Under the pieces are notes generated by a model, which saw nothing but the letters and a program-made list of their open reading frames with translations, made no database searches and had not been told where the DNA came from. Below, in pieces: positions 25,015 through 34,692 of a stretch of 52,332 nucleotides of DNA (the first letter of the stretch is position 1; every line of letters begins with the position of its first letter). The stretch is from Clostridia bacterium (GTDB lineage Bacteria; Bacillota; Clostridia; Oscillospirales; Ruminococcaceae): assembly GCA_021152595.1 (NCBI GenBank), contig JAGKVC010000021.1, forward strand, positions 1 to 52,332, given 5' to 3'. The translations under genes were made by a program, and so were the position numbers.

Positions 25015-26253
25015 ATGAAGCGGCAGCACCGTGATCCGATTGTACTCTCACAGATGCGCCCGATCACTTTATTTCTTGTGCTTGCCGGATGCATCGCGCT
25101 GACCTTTGCTTTCATCCGTTTCAGCGATGTGGCGCACTTCTTCCGGCGGATCGTATCCGCACTGGGACCGGTTTTTGCAGGCTTCATCTTCGCCTATCTG
25201 CTCGCGCCGGCAGCTTCGGTGCTGGAAAAGCGGTTTGATAAATGGCTCAAACGCCCGATCGAAAAGCATCCGAAACTCGCAATCCTGCCGCGCGGCATCA
25301 GTTCATTTCTGGTGGTGCTGCTGTTCATCGGCTCGATCGTGCTGCTTGTGATCGCAACCTTTTCGCAGGTCGTGACCGGTCTTTCGACGGCAATCGACCA
25401 GCTTCCGCATTATTTCGATCTCATCATGGAGCATATCGAAAAGCTGCTCCATGCAGACAATACCCTCGCAGGCTATCTGCGCGAATTGCAGGAACGCTTC
25501 TCTGCCACAGAGCTGGGCATGGGCAATGTGGATCCGGTCGATGTCACGCAGAAGATTCTCTCCGCCGTGGCATCGGGCGCAACAAGTACGCTCGGCTTCC
25601 TCTATGATGTCATTGTCGGCTTTGTGATTGCGGTCTATCTGCTGATCAGCCGGAAGCGCTTTGTCCGGCAGTGGAAGCAGATCCTCTATGCCGTCTGCAA
25701 GCCGAAAACCGCCGACTGGATCGACAAGCAGATGACCGCCGCTAACCAGACCTTCGGAACGGCGGCAATCGGCAAGCTGCTGGATTCCCTGCTGATCGGC
25801 ATGCTCTGCTTCATCGGCGTCACAATCATCGGTGCCCCCTATACCACCCTGATTGCCGTGATCATCGGCGTGACAAATATGATCCCGTATTTCGGCCCGA
25901 TTTTCGGTGCGATTCCCTGCACACTGCTGATCCTCATGGAAAATCCGCTCAAGGCACTGTATTTCCTGATCTTCATTATCGCATTGCAGCAGTTTGACGC
26001 CAATATTCTCGATCCGAAAATCGTCGGCAAGTCGATCGGTCTGCCGGCTTTTTGGGAACTGTTCGCCTGCCTGCTCGGCGGCGGATTATTCGGCATCATC
26101 GGTCTGATTATCGGTGTGCCGATGTTCGCAGTTGTATACGTATTATCTCGACAGCAGACGGAATGTCCTGATCCGGATTGCGCCGGATCACAGACAGTCT
26201 GTCATGGAGAAAAGCACCGGAATCTGGCGCCCGTTCGATCCGCAGAGGGATGA
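25015..26253 (+). CDS. AI-2E family (TqsA/YdiK-like) membrane transporter
   Basis: A 412-residue polytopic membrane protein with about eight hydrophobic segments. The family signatures are 'MIPYFGPIFGAIP' and 'DPKIVGKSIGLPAFWELFA'. Family members act in export of autoinducer-2 or in Na+/H+ exchange; the substrate here is unknown. ATG at 25015 is favoured over 25009, because AGGAGG (25002-25007) then has a 7-base gap. After 'VPMFAVVYVLSR' the last 35 or so residues are Cys/His-rich and unlike the usual basic tail, and a different frame across this part stays open to 26365, so a recent end change is possible. Confidence 0.85.
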   Translation: MKRQHRDPIVLSQMRPITLFLVLAGCIALTFAFIRFSDVAHFFRRIVSALGPVFAGFIFAYLLAPAASVLEKRFDKWLKRPIEKHPKLAILPRGISSFLVVLLFIGSIVLLVIATFSQVVTGLSTAIDQLPHYFDLIMEHIEKLLHADNTLAGYLRELQERFSATELGMGNVDPVDVTQKILSAVASGATSTLGFLYDVIVGFVIAVYLLISRKRFVRQWKQILYAVCKPKTADWIDKQMTAANQTFGTAAIGKLLDSLLIGMLCFIGVTIIGAPYTTLIAVIIGVTNMIPYFGPIFGAIPCTLLILMENPLKALYFLIFIIALQQFDANILDPKIVGKSIGLPAFWELFACLLGGGLFGIIGLIIGVPMFAVVYVLSRQQTECPDPDCAGSQTVCHGEKHRNLAPVRSAEG

Positions 26254-26365
26254 TTCCTATGCACGCGCCCTGATCTTCGGCGAGGGCTGCTGGGAGGATC
26301 TTGATCTGATCGCAGAAGCAGATGCACTGGAAATACTCCGGCAATGGCAAAAGGCAACTGAATAA
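26204..26365 (+). CDS. Small overlapping ORF after the AI-2E gene
   Basis: A 53-residue frame starting with ATG at 26204 inside the end of the AI-2E gene and ending just before the terminator. It is acidic ('DDSYARALIFGEGCWEDLDL') with no known domain. There is no clear ribosome-binding site, so it would need translational coupling. It may instead be the former C-terminal part of a frame now shifted. Confidence 0.3.
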   Translation: MEKSTGIWRPFDPQRDDSYARALIFGEGCWEDLDLIAEADALEILRQWQKATE

Positions 26366-26369
26366 AATC

Positions 26370-26408
26370 AGCCGCTCCGATTCATTTGATCGGAGCGGCT
26401 TTTTTGTC
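26370..26408 (+). terminator. Terminator of the AI-2E unit
   Basis: GCCGCTCCGAT and ATCGGAGCGGC form an 11-bp stem followed by TTTTTT. Confidence 0.85.
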
Positions 26409-26421
26409 CGTATATCCATAT

Positions 26422-27027
26422 TCATCCGAAGAGATATGTTCCGTCTTTTGTTTTGACCATCATGATCTCATTGCCGTTGACGACCGGCACAGCATCCTCA
26501 TCGCCTGCGTAGAGCGCATAGAGCGAGAATTGCACATCACGGATCTCCTCGGATTCCTTTTTGCACTGCTCGATCAGTTTATCATCGAGAATGCCTGCAT
26601 CCTTGAACGCAGAGAAAAAGTCATCGAGATCGACCTTCTCCTCGGGATAATAGGAGATATGCAGATCCGTCAGCGTCCAGCTCTCATAGCCGTCCTCATC
26701 GAAACGCGTGCAGAGCTTTTCAAAGTTCTCCTCGGGTGTGGTCCCGTTGTCATTCAGATACTTATTGTAGGATTCCAGATACGGCGGATACATCGCCGAC
26801 TGGAATGCCGCAAAATCCTTCTTTTCAATCGCGGTGAAATAGGTTTTCAGCGTCTCGACATATGCGCTGTCCACATCCTCATCGGCGTGAATGGTCAGTC
26901 CCTCGCTGCGGCTCTCCTTTGAGGATGTCTCCTCGATCTCCGCGCCGGAGGACTGCTGTGCAGTGCCGCTGCATGCCGTCAGACCGAGCATTGCCGCAAG
27001 CACGCCTGCAATCAGAATCCGTTTCAT
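26422..27027 (-). CDS. Lipoprotein, paralogue of its upstream neighbour
   Basis: A 201-residue lipoprotein: signal peptide with lipobox LTAC, a Ser/Glu-rich linker, then a globular domain with 'VETLKTYFTAIEKKDFAAFQ' and 'MYPPYLESYNKYL'. The same layout recurs in the gene directly upstream, so the two arose by duplication. I recognise no family. The start at 27027 is the ATG of MKRILIAG; codons further out are not preceded by a good site. It lies 14 bases from the upstream gene, hence co-transcribed. Confidence 0.75.
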   Translation of the reverse strand: MKRILIAGVLAAMLGLTACSGTAQQSSGAEIEETSSKESRSEGLTIHADEDVDSAYVETLKTYFTAIEKKDFAAFQSAMYPPYLESYNKYLNDNGTTPEENFEKLCTRFDEDGYESWTLTDLHISYYPEEKVDLDDFFSAFKDAGILDDKLIEQCKKESEEIRDVQFSLYALYAGDEDAVPVVNGNEIMMVKTKDGTYLFG

Positions 27028-27041
27028 AGCTGCACCCCCGT

Positions 27042-27689
27042 TCAAGTATACATCAGATACCATTCACCCTGATACTGAATGGCATAAAGCGTTTCGCTGT
27101 CAAGTTCATCGAGCGTTTCCGTGCGGTTGCCGGAGCCTTTTTCGGCAACATGCCGCTTAACCGACATTTCATAGAGCGCGCCGGTATCCTCGGAGATCTT
27201 CTTCTCGCCCTTTTCCGCGGCAAGATCATCAAGGAACTGAATCATCGTATCCCGTTCGCCGGAAATGCCGTCCTTCATGACGCATTCCTCGACATTGAGA
27301 TATGCAAAGTCGAAATCGTAGCCGAAATACTCCTTGATCGCGTCATAGGTCGTATCGAGGAGATCCTGCTCCGTCACCTTGTCCTCATAGACCGTGCTGA
27401 TCTCATAATTGTGATAAAGCGGAAAAACGACGGATTTGAATTCTTCCGCATCTCTGTTCTGGATCGACTCATAATAGCTGACGATCCTGTCAAGCAGCGC
27501 ATCATCGAGGAAGCGCTTGTCAAAGGCAATCGTGATATTGCGCGTGGAATCCTCCGTGATTGTCGAGCCGTAGGGGAGATCCTCCATTTTGACGGCTTCC
27601 TGCTCCTCAGAGCCGGCAGCGCCGCAGCCTGCCAGCGGACAGACCGCCAGTACAGCGGCACATACCGCTGCAAACATCTTCTGTTTCAT
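27042..27689 (-). CDS. Lipoprotein, first of a paralogous pair
   Basis: A 215-residue lipoprotein with signal peptide and lipobox LAGC (Cys22), then a globular part with 'YYESIQNRDAEEFKSVVFPL' and 'TTYDAIKEYFGYDFDFAYLN', similar in layout to the downstream gene. It probably sits on the outer face of the membrane. The function is unknown. GGAAGGAA precedes the ATG, and the gene follows the ABC-F gene by 18 bases on the same strand, so the three probably form one operon. Confidence 0.78.
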   Translation of the reverse strand: MKQKMFAAVCAAVLAVCPLAGCGAAGSEEQEAVKMEDLPYGSTITEDSTRNITIAFDKRFLDDALLDRIVSYYESIQNRDAEEFKSVVFPLYHNYEISTVYEDKVTEQDLLDTTYDAIKEYFGYDFDFAYLNVEECVMKDGISGERDTMIQFLDDLAAEKGEKKISEDTGALYEMSVKRHVAEKGSGNRTETLDELDSETLYAIQYQGEWYLMYT

Positions 27690-27707
27690 TGTTCCTTCCT
27701 TTCCCTG

Positions 27708-29627
27708 TCAGGCATCCTCCAGCAGAATCATCTGCTCGAGCAATTCATCCTGCCGCAGCCGAATCTCCTCCAGTCTGCTGCAAACCTGCTGCATCTTCTC
27801 ATAATCGCCCGTGACGGATTCATCCGAGAGCGATTCCTGCAGGGTATCCTGTTCCGCCTGCAAGGCGTCAATCTCCTGTTCAATCCGCTTGATCTCGGCG
27901 CGGCGCTTTGCCTCAAGGCTGCGCTGCTCCTTCGAGCGATAGCCTGCCTTCTGCGCTTCGGCGGCTTTGCGCTGCTTTTCCTCGGCAGCGGCAGCCTGCT
28001 CTGCTTCTGTACGGCGGCGGATCTGCTCCTGATACGCGGAAAATTTCCCCTTGAACGGTGTCAGCGCACCGTCCCCGAGTACAAAGAGCTGATCGGCAAG
28101 GCGTTCGAGCAGATAGCGGTCATGGCTGACAAACAGAATCGTTCCGTCAAATTCGCTGAGTGCCTGCTCCAGAATTTCTTTTGTCGTCAGATCGAGGTGA
28201 TTCGTCGGCTCATCGAGCAGCAGCACATTGCCGTGCTCGAGCATGAGAATCGCAAAACAGAGCTTTGCACGCTCGCCGCCGGAGATGACGCCGGTCTCCT
28301 TGAATACATTTTCACCGGTCAGACGAACCTGCCCGAGCAGACTGCGCACCTCAAAATCGCTGAGCGCCGGATAGCGGTCGTGCAGCTCATCGAATACGGT
28401 CGCATAGGGATTGAGGCTCACGCTTTCCTGTTCAAAGCAGCCGAGCCGCGTGCCGGATGCCCAGCGCACGAGTCCCTTATGCGGCAGGATATTCCGCAGA
28501 ACCTTGAGCAGCGTCGATTTGCCTGCGCCGTTCTCACCGATGATACCGATTTTATCGCCGCGCCGCACCGTAAAGGAGAGATTCTCCATGAGCGTTTTCT
28601 GCATGGTTCCGGTGCCGACGGTCAGGTCGATATTCTTCACCTCGAGTACATCAATCGGCGGCACAACGCTGTATGTAAACGAGAGCTTCGCGGATTTCGC
28701 CGCCGAATAGGGCTTTTCGATGCGCTCCATTTTCTCGAGCTGCTTCTCACGCGATTTCGCGGATTTTGCAGTCGAAGCGCGTACCTTGTTCCGTGCGACA
28801 TAGTCCTCGAGCTTTGCAATCTCGCGCTGCTGCGCTTCATATTCCTTCTGCTGCCGCTCACGGGATTCGGCGCGCAGCTTTGTAAAGGCGGTGTAGTTGC
28901 CCTTATAGCGCGTCAATTCGCCGTGTTCCAGCTCGCAGATGCTCGTGCAGAGGCGGTCAAGGAAGAAGCGGTCGTGGCTGACGATCAGCAATGCGCCGCG
29001 CCATGTCTTGAGATAATCCTCGAGCCAGCCGACGGTCTGGAAATCCAGATGGTTTGTCGGCTCGTCCAGAATCAGCAGATCGGGCGCTTCCAAAAGCAGC
29101 TTGCAGAGCGCAAGGCGTGTCTTTTCGCCGCCGGAAAAGCCGGAAATCTGCCGCGGCAGTGTCTCCTCACCGAAGCCCATGCCGTAAAGCACCGTCCGGA
29201 TGCGGACATCTGTCGTATAGCCGTCATTGATCTCAAAAAACGCGGAAAGCCGCGCATATTCATCCAGTTCCTCCGCGGAGAGTCCTGCCTCCATTTTCGC
29301 TTCCAGCGTCTGCATGATCTCTTTCGCCTCGTGCAGATGCGAGAAGGCGTCGTTCATCTCCTCAAGGACGGTCTTGCTGCCGTCGAGCCCTGCATTCTGC
29401 GCAAGATAGCCGATCCGGAGATTGGCAGCTTTTGCAATCGCAGGCTCATCATGCTCAAAGGCATCGGGCAGCTCCTGCTCTGTCAGGATGCGCAGAAAGG
29501 TACTCTTTCCGCAGCCGTTGTCGCCCACAAGACCGATCCGGTCCTGATTCTCAACGGTCAGGCTGACCGAGCGCAGCACATGATGATCCTGATAAAATTT
29601 GTGTATTCCGGTGCATGATATCAGCAT
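27708..29627 (-). CDS. ABC-F family ATPase (ribosome-associated)
   Basis: A 639-residue protein with two ABC ATPase domains and no membrane segments. Walker A motifs are 'GDNGCGKST' and 'GENGAGKST'; signature motifs are 'FSGGEKTRLAL' and 'ISGGERAKL'; each domain has LLDEPTNHLD. The linker between them is the charged helix region typical of ABC-F, and the C-terminal 90 residues are a coiled coil (YdiF/Uup-like). Such proteins act on translating ribosomes. Which ABC-F it is (housekeeping or resistance type) cannot be told. The start at 29627 ('MLISCTGIHKFY') has GAGG upstream and fits the family. Confidence 0.9.
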   Translation of the reverse strand: MLISCTGIHKFYQDHHVLRSVSLTVENQDRIGLVGDNGCGKSTFLRILTEQELPDAFEHDEPAIAKAANLRIGYLAQNAGLDGSKTVLEEMNDAFSHLHEAKEIMQTLEAKMEAGLSAEELDEYARLSAFFEINDGYTTDVRIRTVLYGMGFGEETLPRQISGFSGGEKTRLALCKLLLEAPDLLILDEPTNHLDFQTVGWLEDYLKTWRGALLIVSHDRFFLDRLCTSICELEHGELTRYKGNYTAFTKLRAESRERQQKEYEAQQREIAKLEDYVARNKVRASTAKSAKSREKQLEKMERIEKPYSAAKSAKLSFTYSVVPPIDVLEVKNIDLTVGTGTMQKTLMENLSFTVRRGDKIGIIGENGAGKSTLLKVLRNILPHKGLVRWASGTRLGCFEQESVSLNPYATVFDELHDRYPALSDFEVRSLLGQVRLTGENVFKETGVISGGERAKLCFAILMLEHGNVLLLDEPTNHLDLTTKEILEQALSEFDGTILFVSHDRYLLERLADQLFVLGDGALTPFKGKFSAYQEQIRRRTEAEQAAAAEEKQRKAAEAQKAGYRSKEQRSLEAKRRAEIKRIEQEIDALQAEQDTLQESLSDESVTGDYEKMQQVCSRLEEIRLRQDELLEQMILLEDA

Positions 29628-29772
29628 ACGGTCAACCTCATTCGTAATAGTTTGCTGCGGCAGAAGCCGCGGTTTTTCATGTTTCATTCAAACGGCAAGG
29701 AGCGCATCCGCGGTCTCACAGAGCAGCGGCAATCGCCTTGTGATCGGTGCAGGCATCATCTGCGGCTGATCA

Positions 29773-31647
29773 TTACATTTCCACCTTGACTGCTACAAAG
29801 CCATAGGGGGGCAGGATCACATCATTGCCGTTGATCTCGCCGTGCACGACCTTGAACATCTTGTAGCGGTCATTGAACGGTGTTTTATCCACACCGAACA
29901 CGACCTCGTGATCCGAACGGTTCAGCGCAATGACCATTGCCTTGCGCCGCTGATCCCGATACCGCGCAAATACAATATAATCATCATCGAGCGTCAGGAA
30001 TTTCAGCGCGCCGTCAATAAAGACCTTCGAGCTGTGGCGGATCCGCGAAAGCTCCTTTGTGTATTCGATCAGATCCCAGTCCTCATGTCCCCACGGGTAG
30101 CAGCGGCGGTTGAAGGGATCGCCGTAGCCGTCCAGACCTGCCTCGTCGCCGTAATAGATGCTCGGCACGCCCGGCAGGAAGAATTGCAGCACCATCGCGG
30201 CTTTCAGCTTCTTCTTGCCGATGTCATACTGCTGCGGATTGAGCCGGCGCTCCGCCTGCCAGTCCATGTTTCTGCCGTTTGCAGGCTCGCCGCCGAACAC
30301 GGTGATCGCACGCTCGATATCATGCGTCGAGACAAAGTTCATCAGCACATCCGAGACACACTTCGGATAGTTTTCGAGGATTGTCATGATGCTGTTGCGG
30401 AAATCATAGGGGCTGCAGCCGCCGAGATACTGCATGATCGCACTGCGGAACGGATAGTTCATGACGGAATCGAGCTGATTGCCCAGCAGATAGCGCCGCC
30501 GGACACCGTAAGCCTCCTTCGTCGAAGCATCCTCCCAGACCTCGCCGATGATGATATGATCGCCGTCCGCCGCCTTGACGCAGTCGTGCAGATGATCGAG
30601 GAATGCATCCGGCAGCTCGTCGGCAACATCCAGACGGAAGCCTGCCGCGCCGAGGCTCATCCAGTATTCCAGCACGCCGCCCTTGCCGCAGATGTAGTCG
30701 GTGTATTCCGGCTCGTTTTCATTGACATTCGGGAGCGTATCAATGCCCCACCACGCCTCATAGACATCGGGATAGTGATGGAAGCTGTACCACTTGTAAT
30801 AAGGACTCTCCTTCGAATTGTACGCGCCGAGCGTCTGATAACGGCAGAACTTGTTGAAATAGATGCTGTCTGCGCCGGTATGCGAAAAAACGCCGTCGAG
30901 GATCACGCTGATGCCGTATCTTGCCGCCTCGGTACAGAGCCGCGCAAAATCCTGATTCGTGCCGAGCAGCGGATCGACCTTGCGGTAATTTGCGGTGTTG
31001 TAGCGGTGATTCTCATGCGCTTCAAAGATCGGGTTGAGGTAGATGCAGGTGACGCCCAGCGACTCCAGATACTCGAGCTTCTGCACAATGCCCTCAAGGT
31101 CGCCGCCGAAATAGTCATTGTTCCAGACATGCCCGTTCTGATCGGGACGGTACCACGGTGTGCCGCCCCAGTCCTCGCGCAGCACGCGGTCATTCGGGAC
31201 ATTCTCATGCGGCAGACCGCTCCGGCAGAAGCGATCGGGGAAAATCTGATACATCACGCCGCCCTTTAAGAAATCCGGCGTTTTGAAGGCTTCGTCATAG
31301 ACCGTGAGCTGAAACAGATCGCCCTCGCCGACGACACCCTCATGTGCGGCGGCTTTTTTGATATAGAACCACTGACCGCCGGAAATATACGAGAAGTAGT
31401 AATAATGGACACCGGGGAATTTTGCGGAGCAGGTCGCCGAATAGAACACCTGTCCGTCACTTTTGCTGACGGTGTTCATCGGGATAAAGCGCTCCTTCAT
31501 GCCCGGACGGTACAGCACGAGCATCGGATTCGTATCGAGATTTGCCGATTCCGGCAGACAGATCGTGAAGGTACACGGTTCATTCTGCCGCAGTGCGCCG
31601 AATACCGATTTATACGTGCGGTCCCAGCTGTCATATACTTTTCTCAT
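29773..31647 (-). CDS. GH13 alpha-amylase family enzyme (neopullulanase-like)
   Basis: A 624-residue glycoside hydrolase of family 13. An N-terminal beta domain (about 1-130) precedes the (beta/alpha)8 barrel starting at 'VMYQIFPDRF'. The catalytic residues are the nucleophile Asp340 in 'GFRLDVADE', the acid/base Glu369 in 'IIIGEVWED', and Asp443 in 'STHDIER'. The N-terminal domain and lack of a signal peptide suggest an intracellular neopullulanase or cyclomaltodextrinase acting on maltodextrins. It lies downstream of glycogen phosphorylase on the same strand, so the two likely degrade glycogen or imported glucans together. Confidence 0.92.
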   Translation of the reverse strand: MRKVYDSWDRTYKSVFGALRQNEPCTFTICLPESANLDTNPMLVLYRPGMKERFIPMNTVSKSDGQVFYSATCSAKFPGVHYYYFSYISGGQWFYIKKAAAHEGVVGEGDLFQLTVYDEAFKTPDFLKGGVMYQIFPDRFCRSGLPHENVPNDRVLREDWGGTPWYRPDQNGHVWNNDYFGGDLEGIVQKLEYLESLGVTCIYLNPIFEAHENHRYNTANYRKVDPLLGTNQDFARLCTEAARYGISVILDGVFSHTGADSIYFNKFCRYQTLGAYNSKESPYYKWYSFHHYPDVYEAWWGIDTLPNVNENEPEYTDYICGKGGVLEYWMSLGAAGFRLDVADELPDAFLDHLHDCVKAADGDHIIIGEVWEDASTKEAYGVRRRYLLGNQLDSVMNYPFRSAIMQYLGGCSPYDFRNSIMTILENYPKCVSDVLMNFVSTHDIERAITVFGGEPANGRNMDWQAERRLNPQQYDIGKKKLKAAMVLQFFLPGVPSIYYGDEAGLDGYGDPFNRRCYPWGHEDWDLIEYTKELSRIRHSSKVFIDGALKFLTLDDDYIVFARYRDQRRKAMVIALNRSDHEVVFGVDKTPFNDRYKMFKVVHGEINGNDVILPPYGFVAVKVEM

Positions 31648-31671
31648 GGAAAATGCACCTCTTTATCTGCG

Positions 31672-31760
31672 CTCGAAAAATCCCCGATGGGATTACAGGA
31701 CATTCCTTGCAGATTGAACACGATGTCCGGCAGAAGCCATCGGAGATTTCTCATTACATT
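31672..31760 (-). terminator. Compound hairpin between glgP and the GH13 gene
   Basis: On the minus strand CTCCGATGG pairs with CCATCGGGG, with an inner GGACAT/ATGTCC stem, followed by ATTTTTC. It could end or attenuate glgP transcription before the amylase gene. Confidence 0.5.
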
Positions 31761-31766
31761 TGAATA

Positions 31767-34151
31767 TTAAAGATGCCAGATGTTCTTTGCATATTCGGTA
31801 ACAGCGCGGTCTGCGGAGAACACGCCTGCACCTGCAATATTGTTCAGGCTCATCTTGGCGAAGCGCTGTTTATCGGCATAGCACTGTGCGGCGTATGCCT
31901 GTGCAGCACGGTAGCTGTCGAAGTCCGCCAGCACCATATAAGGATCCTGCGTGCGGAGCGACTGTGCGATATCCGGGAACTTGTCGCCGTTGATACCGTT
32001 GTTGATGCGGTCCACGCATGCGCGGATCAGACCGTGGTGATCGTAGATCTCCTGCGGACGGTAATGCGGCTTGCGGTTGTTGACCTCCTCGGTCTTCATA
32101 CCGAAGATGATGATATTCTCATCGCCTGCCGCATCCTTGATCTCGATGTTTGCGCCGTCGAGCGTACCGATCGTGACAGCGCCGTTGAGCATCAGCTTCA
32201 TGTTGCCCGTACCGGAAGCCTCGGTGCCTGCGAGCGAAATCTGCTCGGAGAAATCAGAAGCCGGCATCAGCAGCTCGGAGAGCGTGACGCAGTAGTTCTC
32301 AAGGAAGACCACAGTGAGCTTTTCGCTGATCTTCGGATTCTTGCGGATCTCCTCAGAGAGGCTCCAGATCATCTTGATGATCTGCTTTGCGAGATAATAG
32401 CCCGGAGCAGCCTTTGCAGCAAAGATATAGGTCTTCGGTGCAAATTCCATATCCGGATTGTCGAGGAGCATCTGATAATCCGCGAGGATATTCAGTGCAT
32501 TGAGGTGCTGGCGCTTGTACTCGTGCAGGCGCTTGACCTGTACATCAAAGACGCTGTCCGGATTCAGGATAATGCCGTTCTTTGCCTTGACATACTTTGC
32601 AAACTCGACCTTGTTCTCGCGCTTGACCGCCATCAGCTTCTCAAGCACCTTTGCGTCATCCTGGAATGCACGGAACTTTTCAAGCTCTGCGCCGTTCTTG
32701 AGGAATCCGCTGCCGATTGCGGATTTGAGCAGCTTTGTCAGGCCCGGATTGGACTGATACAGCCAGCGGCGGTATGCAATGCCGTTTGTGACATTCGTGA
32801 ATTTCTGCGGCGTATAGCGGTATTCATTGCCGAAGACTGCATCCTTGATGATCTCGGAGTGCAGCTTGGAAACGCCGTTGACATTGTGGGAAGCCGCAAC
32901 ACAAAGCGTTGCCATGTGGATCAGGTTATCCTGAATAATGGACATCTTCGTGGTCAGTGCGCTGTCATTGGTCTTTGCAAAGACCTCTGCGCAGTAGCGG
33001 TTGTTGATCTCGACGATGATCGAGAAGATACGCGGAATGACTCTGCGGACGAGGTTGACATCCCACTTTTCCAGCGCTTCCGCCATAACGGTGTGATTCG
33101 TATAGGCAAAGACCTTCGTGGTGATATCCCATGCCTTTTCCCAGCTATAGCCGCAGTCGTCAAGCAGAATGCGCATCAGCTCCGGAATCGCAAGCGTCGG
33201 ATGTGTATCGTTGATGTGGATCGCGACCTTATCAGCGAGGTTATCCAGCGTGCCGTAGACGCTCATGTGATTGTTGACGATATCACCGACTGCTGCGGCG
33301 CAGAGGAAATACTGCTGACGCAGACGGAGCGATTTGCCCTCGAGGTGATTGTCATTCGGATAAAGCACCTTTGAGATCGCGTTTGCAATGGAATTCTGTG
33401 CGAGCGCCTTGGAATAATCGCCCTGATTGAACATTGCCATATCGAAGCTCGGTGCCTTTGCGGACCACAGTCTCAGGACGGAGACCGCGTTGCTGTTGTA
33501 GCCCGAAACATACATATCATAGGGGATTGCGGTGACGGTGCTGTAATTGACATGGGAGACATGGTGATACTGCTGATCCCAGTATTCCTCGAGGTCACCC
33601 TCAAAATGAACCTCGATTGCCTGCTCCGGTCTCGGATCGAGCCAGACCTCACCGCCCGGCAGCCAGTTATCCGGAAGCTCAGTCTGCCAGCCATCTTCGA
33701 GCTTCTGCTTGAAGATGCCGTACTCATAGCAGATCGAGTGGCCGGTTGCCGGATAGCCGGTTGTTGCAAGGCCGTCGAGATAACATGCAGCCAGTCTGCC
33801 GAGGCCGCCGTTTCCGAGGCCTGCATCCGGCTCGTAATCATAGACTCTGTCGAGATTGATATCAAATTTCTTGAGGAACTTCTCGACATCATCCGCGAGA
33901 TCGAGATTATAGAGAGAGGTCTTCAGCGATCTGCCCATGAGGAACTCCATCGAAAGATAGAAGATCTGCTTCTGACCGGTCGAATTGACATGGTTCATGA
34001 ACTTCTGACGCTTTGCCTTCATCAGCTCGGTGATGACAGCGGAAAGTGCCAGATAGATCTGCTTGTCGCTCGCCTCATCCGGCGAAACATTGAATTGTGT
34101 CTGAAGGCGGTTCAGGAAATCCTGCGTCACCTTTTCCGAAAACTTGGACAT
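31767..34151 (-). CDS. glgP: Glycogen/starch phosphorylase
   Basis: A 794-residue PLP enzyme (GT35) that releases glucose-1-phosphate from glycogen or maltodextrin. 'YEPDAGLGNGGLGRLAACYL', 'FNQGDYSKA' and the PLP site 'ASGTGNMKLMLNGA' (Lys652) are the family signatures, and the length is normal. The start at 34151 ('MSKFSEKV') is set by GGAG and by family starts. It has its own promoter with a GC-rich leader of about 150 bases, and precedes the GH13 gene on the same strand. Confidence 0.97.
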   Translation of the reverse strand: MSKFSEKVTQDFLNRLQTQFNVSPDEASDKQIYLALSAVITELMKAKRQKFMNHVNSTGQKQIFYLSMEFLMGRSLKTSLYNLDLADDVEKFLKKFDINLDRVYDYEPDAGLGNGGLGRLAACYLDGLATTGYPATGHSICYEYGIFKQKLEDGWQTELPDNWLPGGEVWLDPRPEQAIEVHFEGDLEEYWDQQYHHVSHVNYSTVTAIPYDMYVSGYNSNAVSVLRLWSAKAPSFDMAMFNQGDYSKALAQNSIANAISKVLYPNDNHLEGKSLRLRQQYFLCAAAVGDIVNNHMSVYGTLDNLADKVAIHINDTHPTLAIPELMRILLDDCGYSWEKAWDITTKVFAYTNHTVMAEALEKWDVNLVRRVIPRIFSIIVEINNRYCAEVFAKTNDSALTTKMSIIQDNLIHMATLCVAASHNVNGVSKLHSEIIKDAVFGNEYRYTPQKFTNVTNGIAYRRWLYQSNPGLTKLLKSAIGSGFLKNGAELEKFRAFQDDAKVLEKLMAVKRENKVEFAKYVKAKNGIILNPDSVFDVQVKRLHEYKRQHLNALNILADYQMLLDNPDMEFAPKTYIFAAKAAPGYYLAKQIIKMIWSLSEEIRKNPKISEKLTVVFLENYCVTLSELLMPASDFSEQISLAGTEASGTGNMKLMLNGAVTIGTLDGANIEIKDAAGDENIIIFGMKTEEVNNRKPHYRPQEIYDHHGLIRACVDRINNGINGDKFPDIAQSLRTQDPYMVLADFDSYRAAQAYAAQCYADKQRFAKMSLNNIAGAGVFSADRAVTEYAKNIWHL

Positions 34152-34302
34152 TTCTAACTCCATTCTCCGTCGTGCGATGTGCGGTTTGCCGCTGCGTTCT
34201 TTCTTTCGCGGCGGACGCCTCTGCCGGGACGGCGGAATGCCGGCAGAAAGCGGCGATCACAGGCGCGTTTTTTGCGCTGCGGTCTGCAAACAATACCATT
34301 TT

Positions 34303-34331
34303 ATTATACCCCATTCATGCTGAAAATGCAA
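34303..34331 (-). promoter_or_regulatory. Promoter of glgP
   Basis: On the minus strand TTGCAT (34331-34326), a 17-base spacer and TATAAT (34308-34303). It leaves a long structured 5' leader before the ATG at 34151. Confidence 0.75.
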
Positions 34332-34605
34332 TAGCTGAATTCAACAAATTTGACATCTCAATTCCGGAATGTTGTCCAAAGCGATTTGCTTGTCAATGCG
34401 CAGTTTGTACGAAATATACAAAGCGTTTCCGGACAATTCACCGAACAAGCCGAAAACGCTCCGCCGTTTTTGGATATATTGCAGAAAACGGCACATCTGC
34501 GCGTTTTGGATGCATCCGGAGAATTTTCTACGTTTTGAACGGCAATCCGGCGCCGGAAGGGCTGATTTTTAGCGCGTTTACGCCGCCGGATACTATCATA
34601 ATATC
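34332..34605. other. Intergenic stretch between divergent promoters
   Basis: About 270 AT-rich bases separate the glgP promoter from the promoter of the DJ-1 gene. Frames here lack ribosome-binding sites and motifs. I see no gene or clear operator. Confidence 0.5.
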
Positions 34606-34634
34606 TTGACTTTCGCGCGAATACATGGTATAAT
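34606..34634 (+). promoter_or_regulatory. Promoter of the DJ-1/fau/mltG/U32 operon
   Basis: TTGACT (34606-34611), a 17-base spacer and TATAAT (34629-34634), 58 bases before the ATG. Confidence 0.8.
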
Positions 34635-34692
34635 AACTTGATATAGTATGCATATCTGGCGATTTGAAACATACAGAAACGGAGGCACAGCT

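Noticed and set aside
34097..34609. 170-residue plus-strand frame before the DJ-1 gene
   Set aside because: It runs through the glgP start and promoter, lacks a ribosome-binding site and has no recognisable domain.
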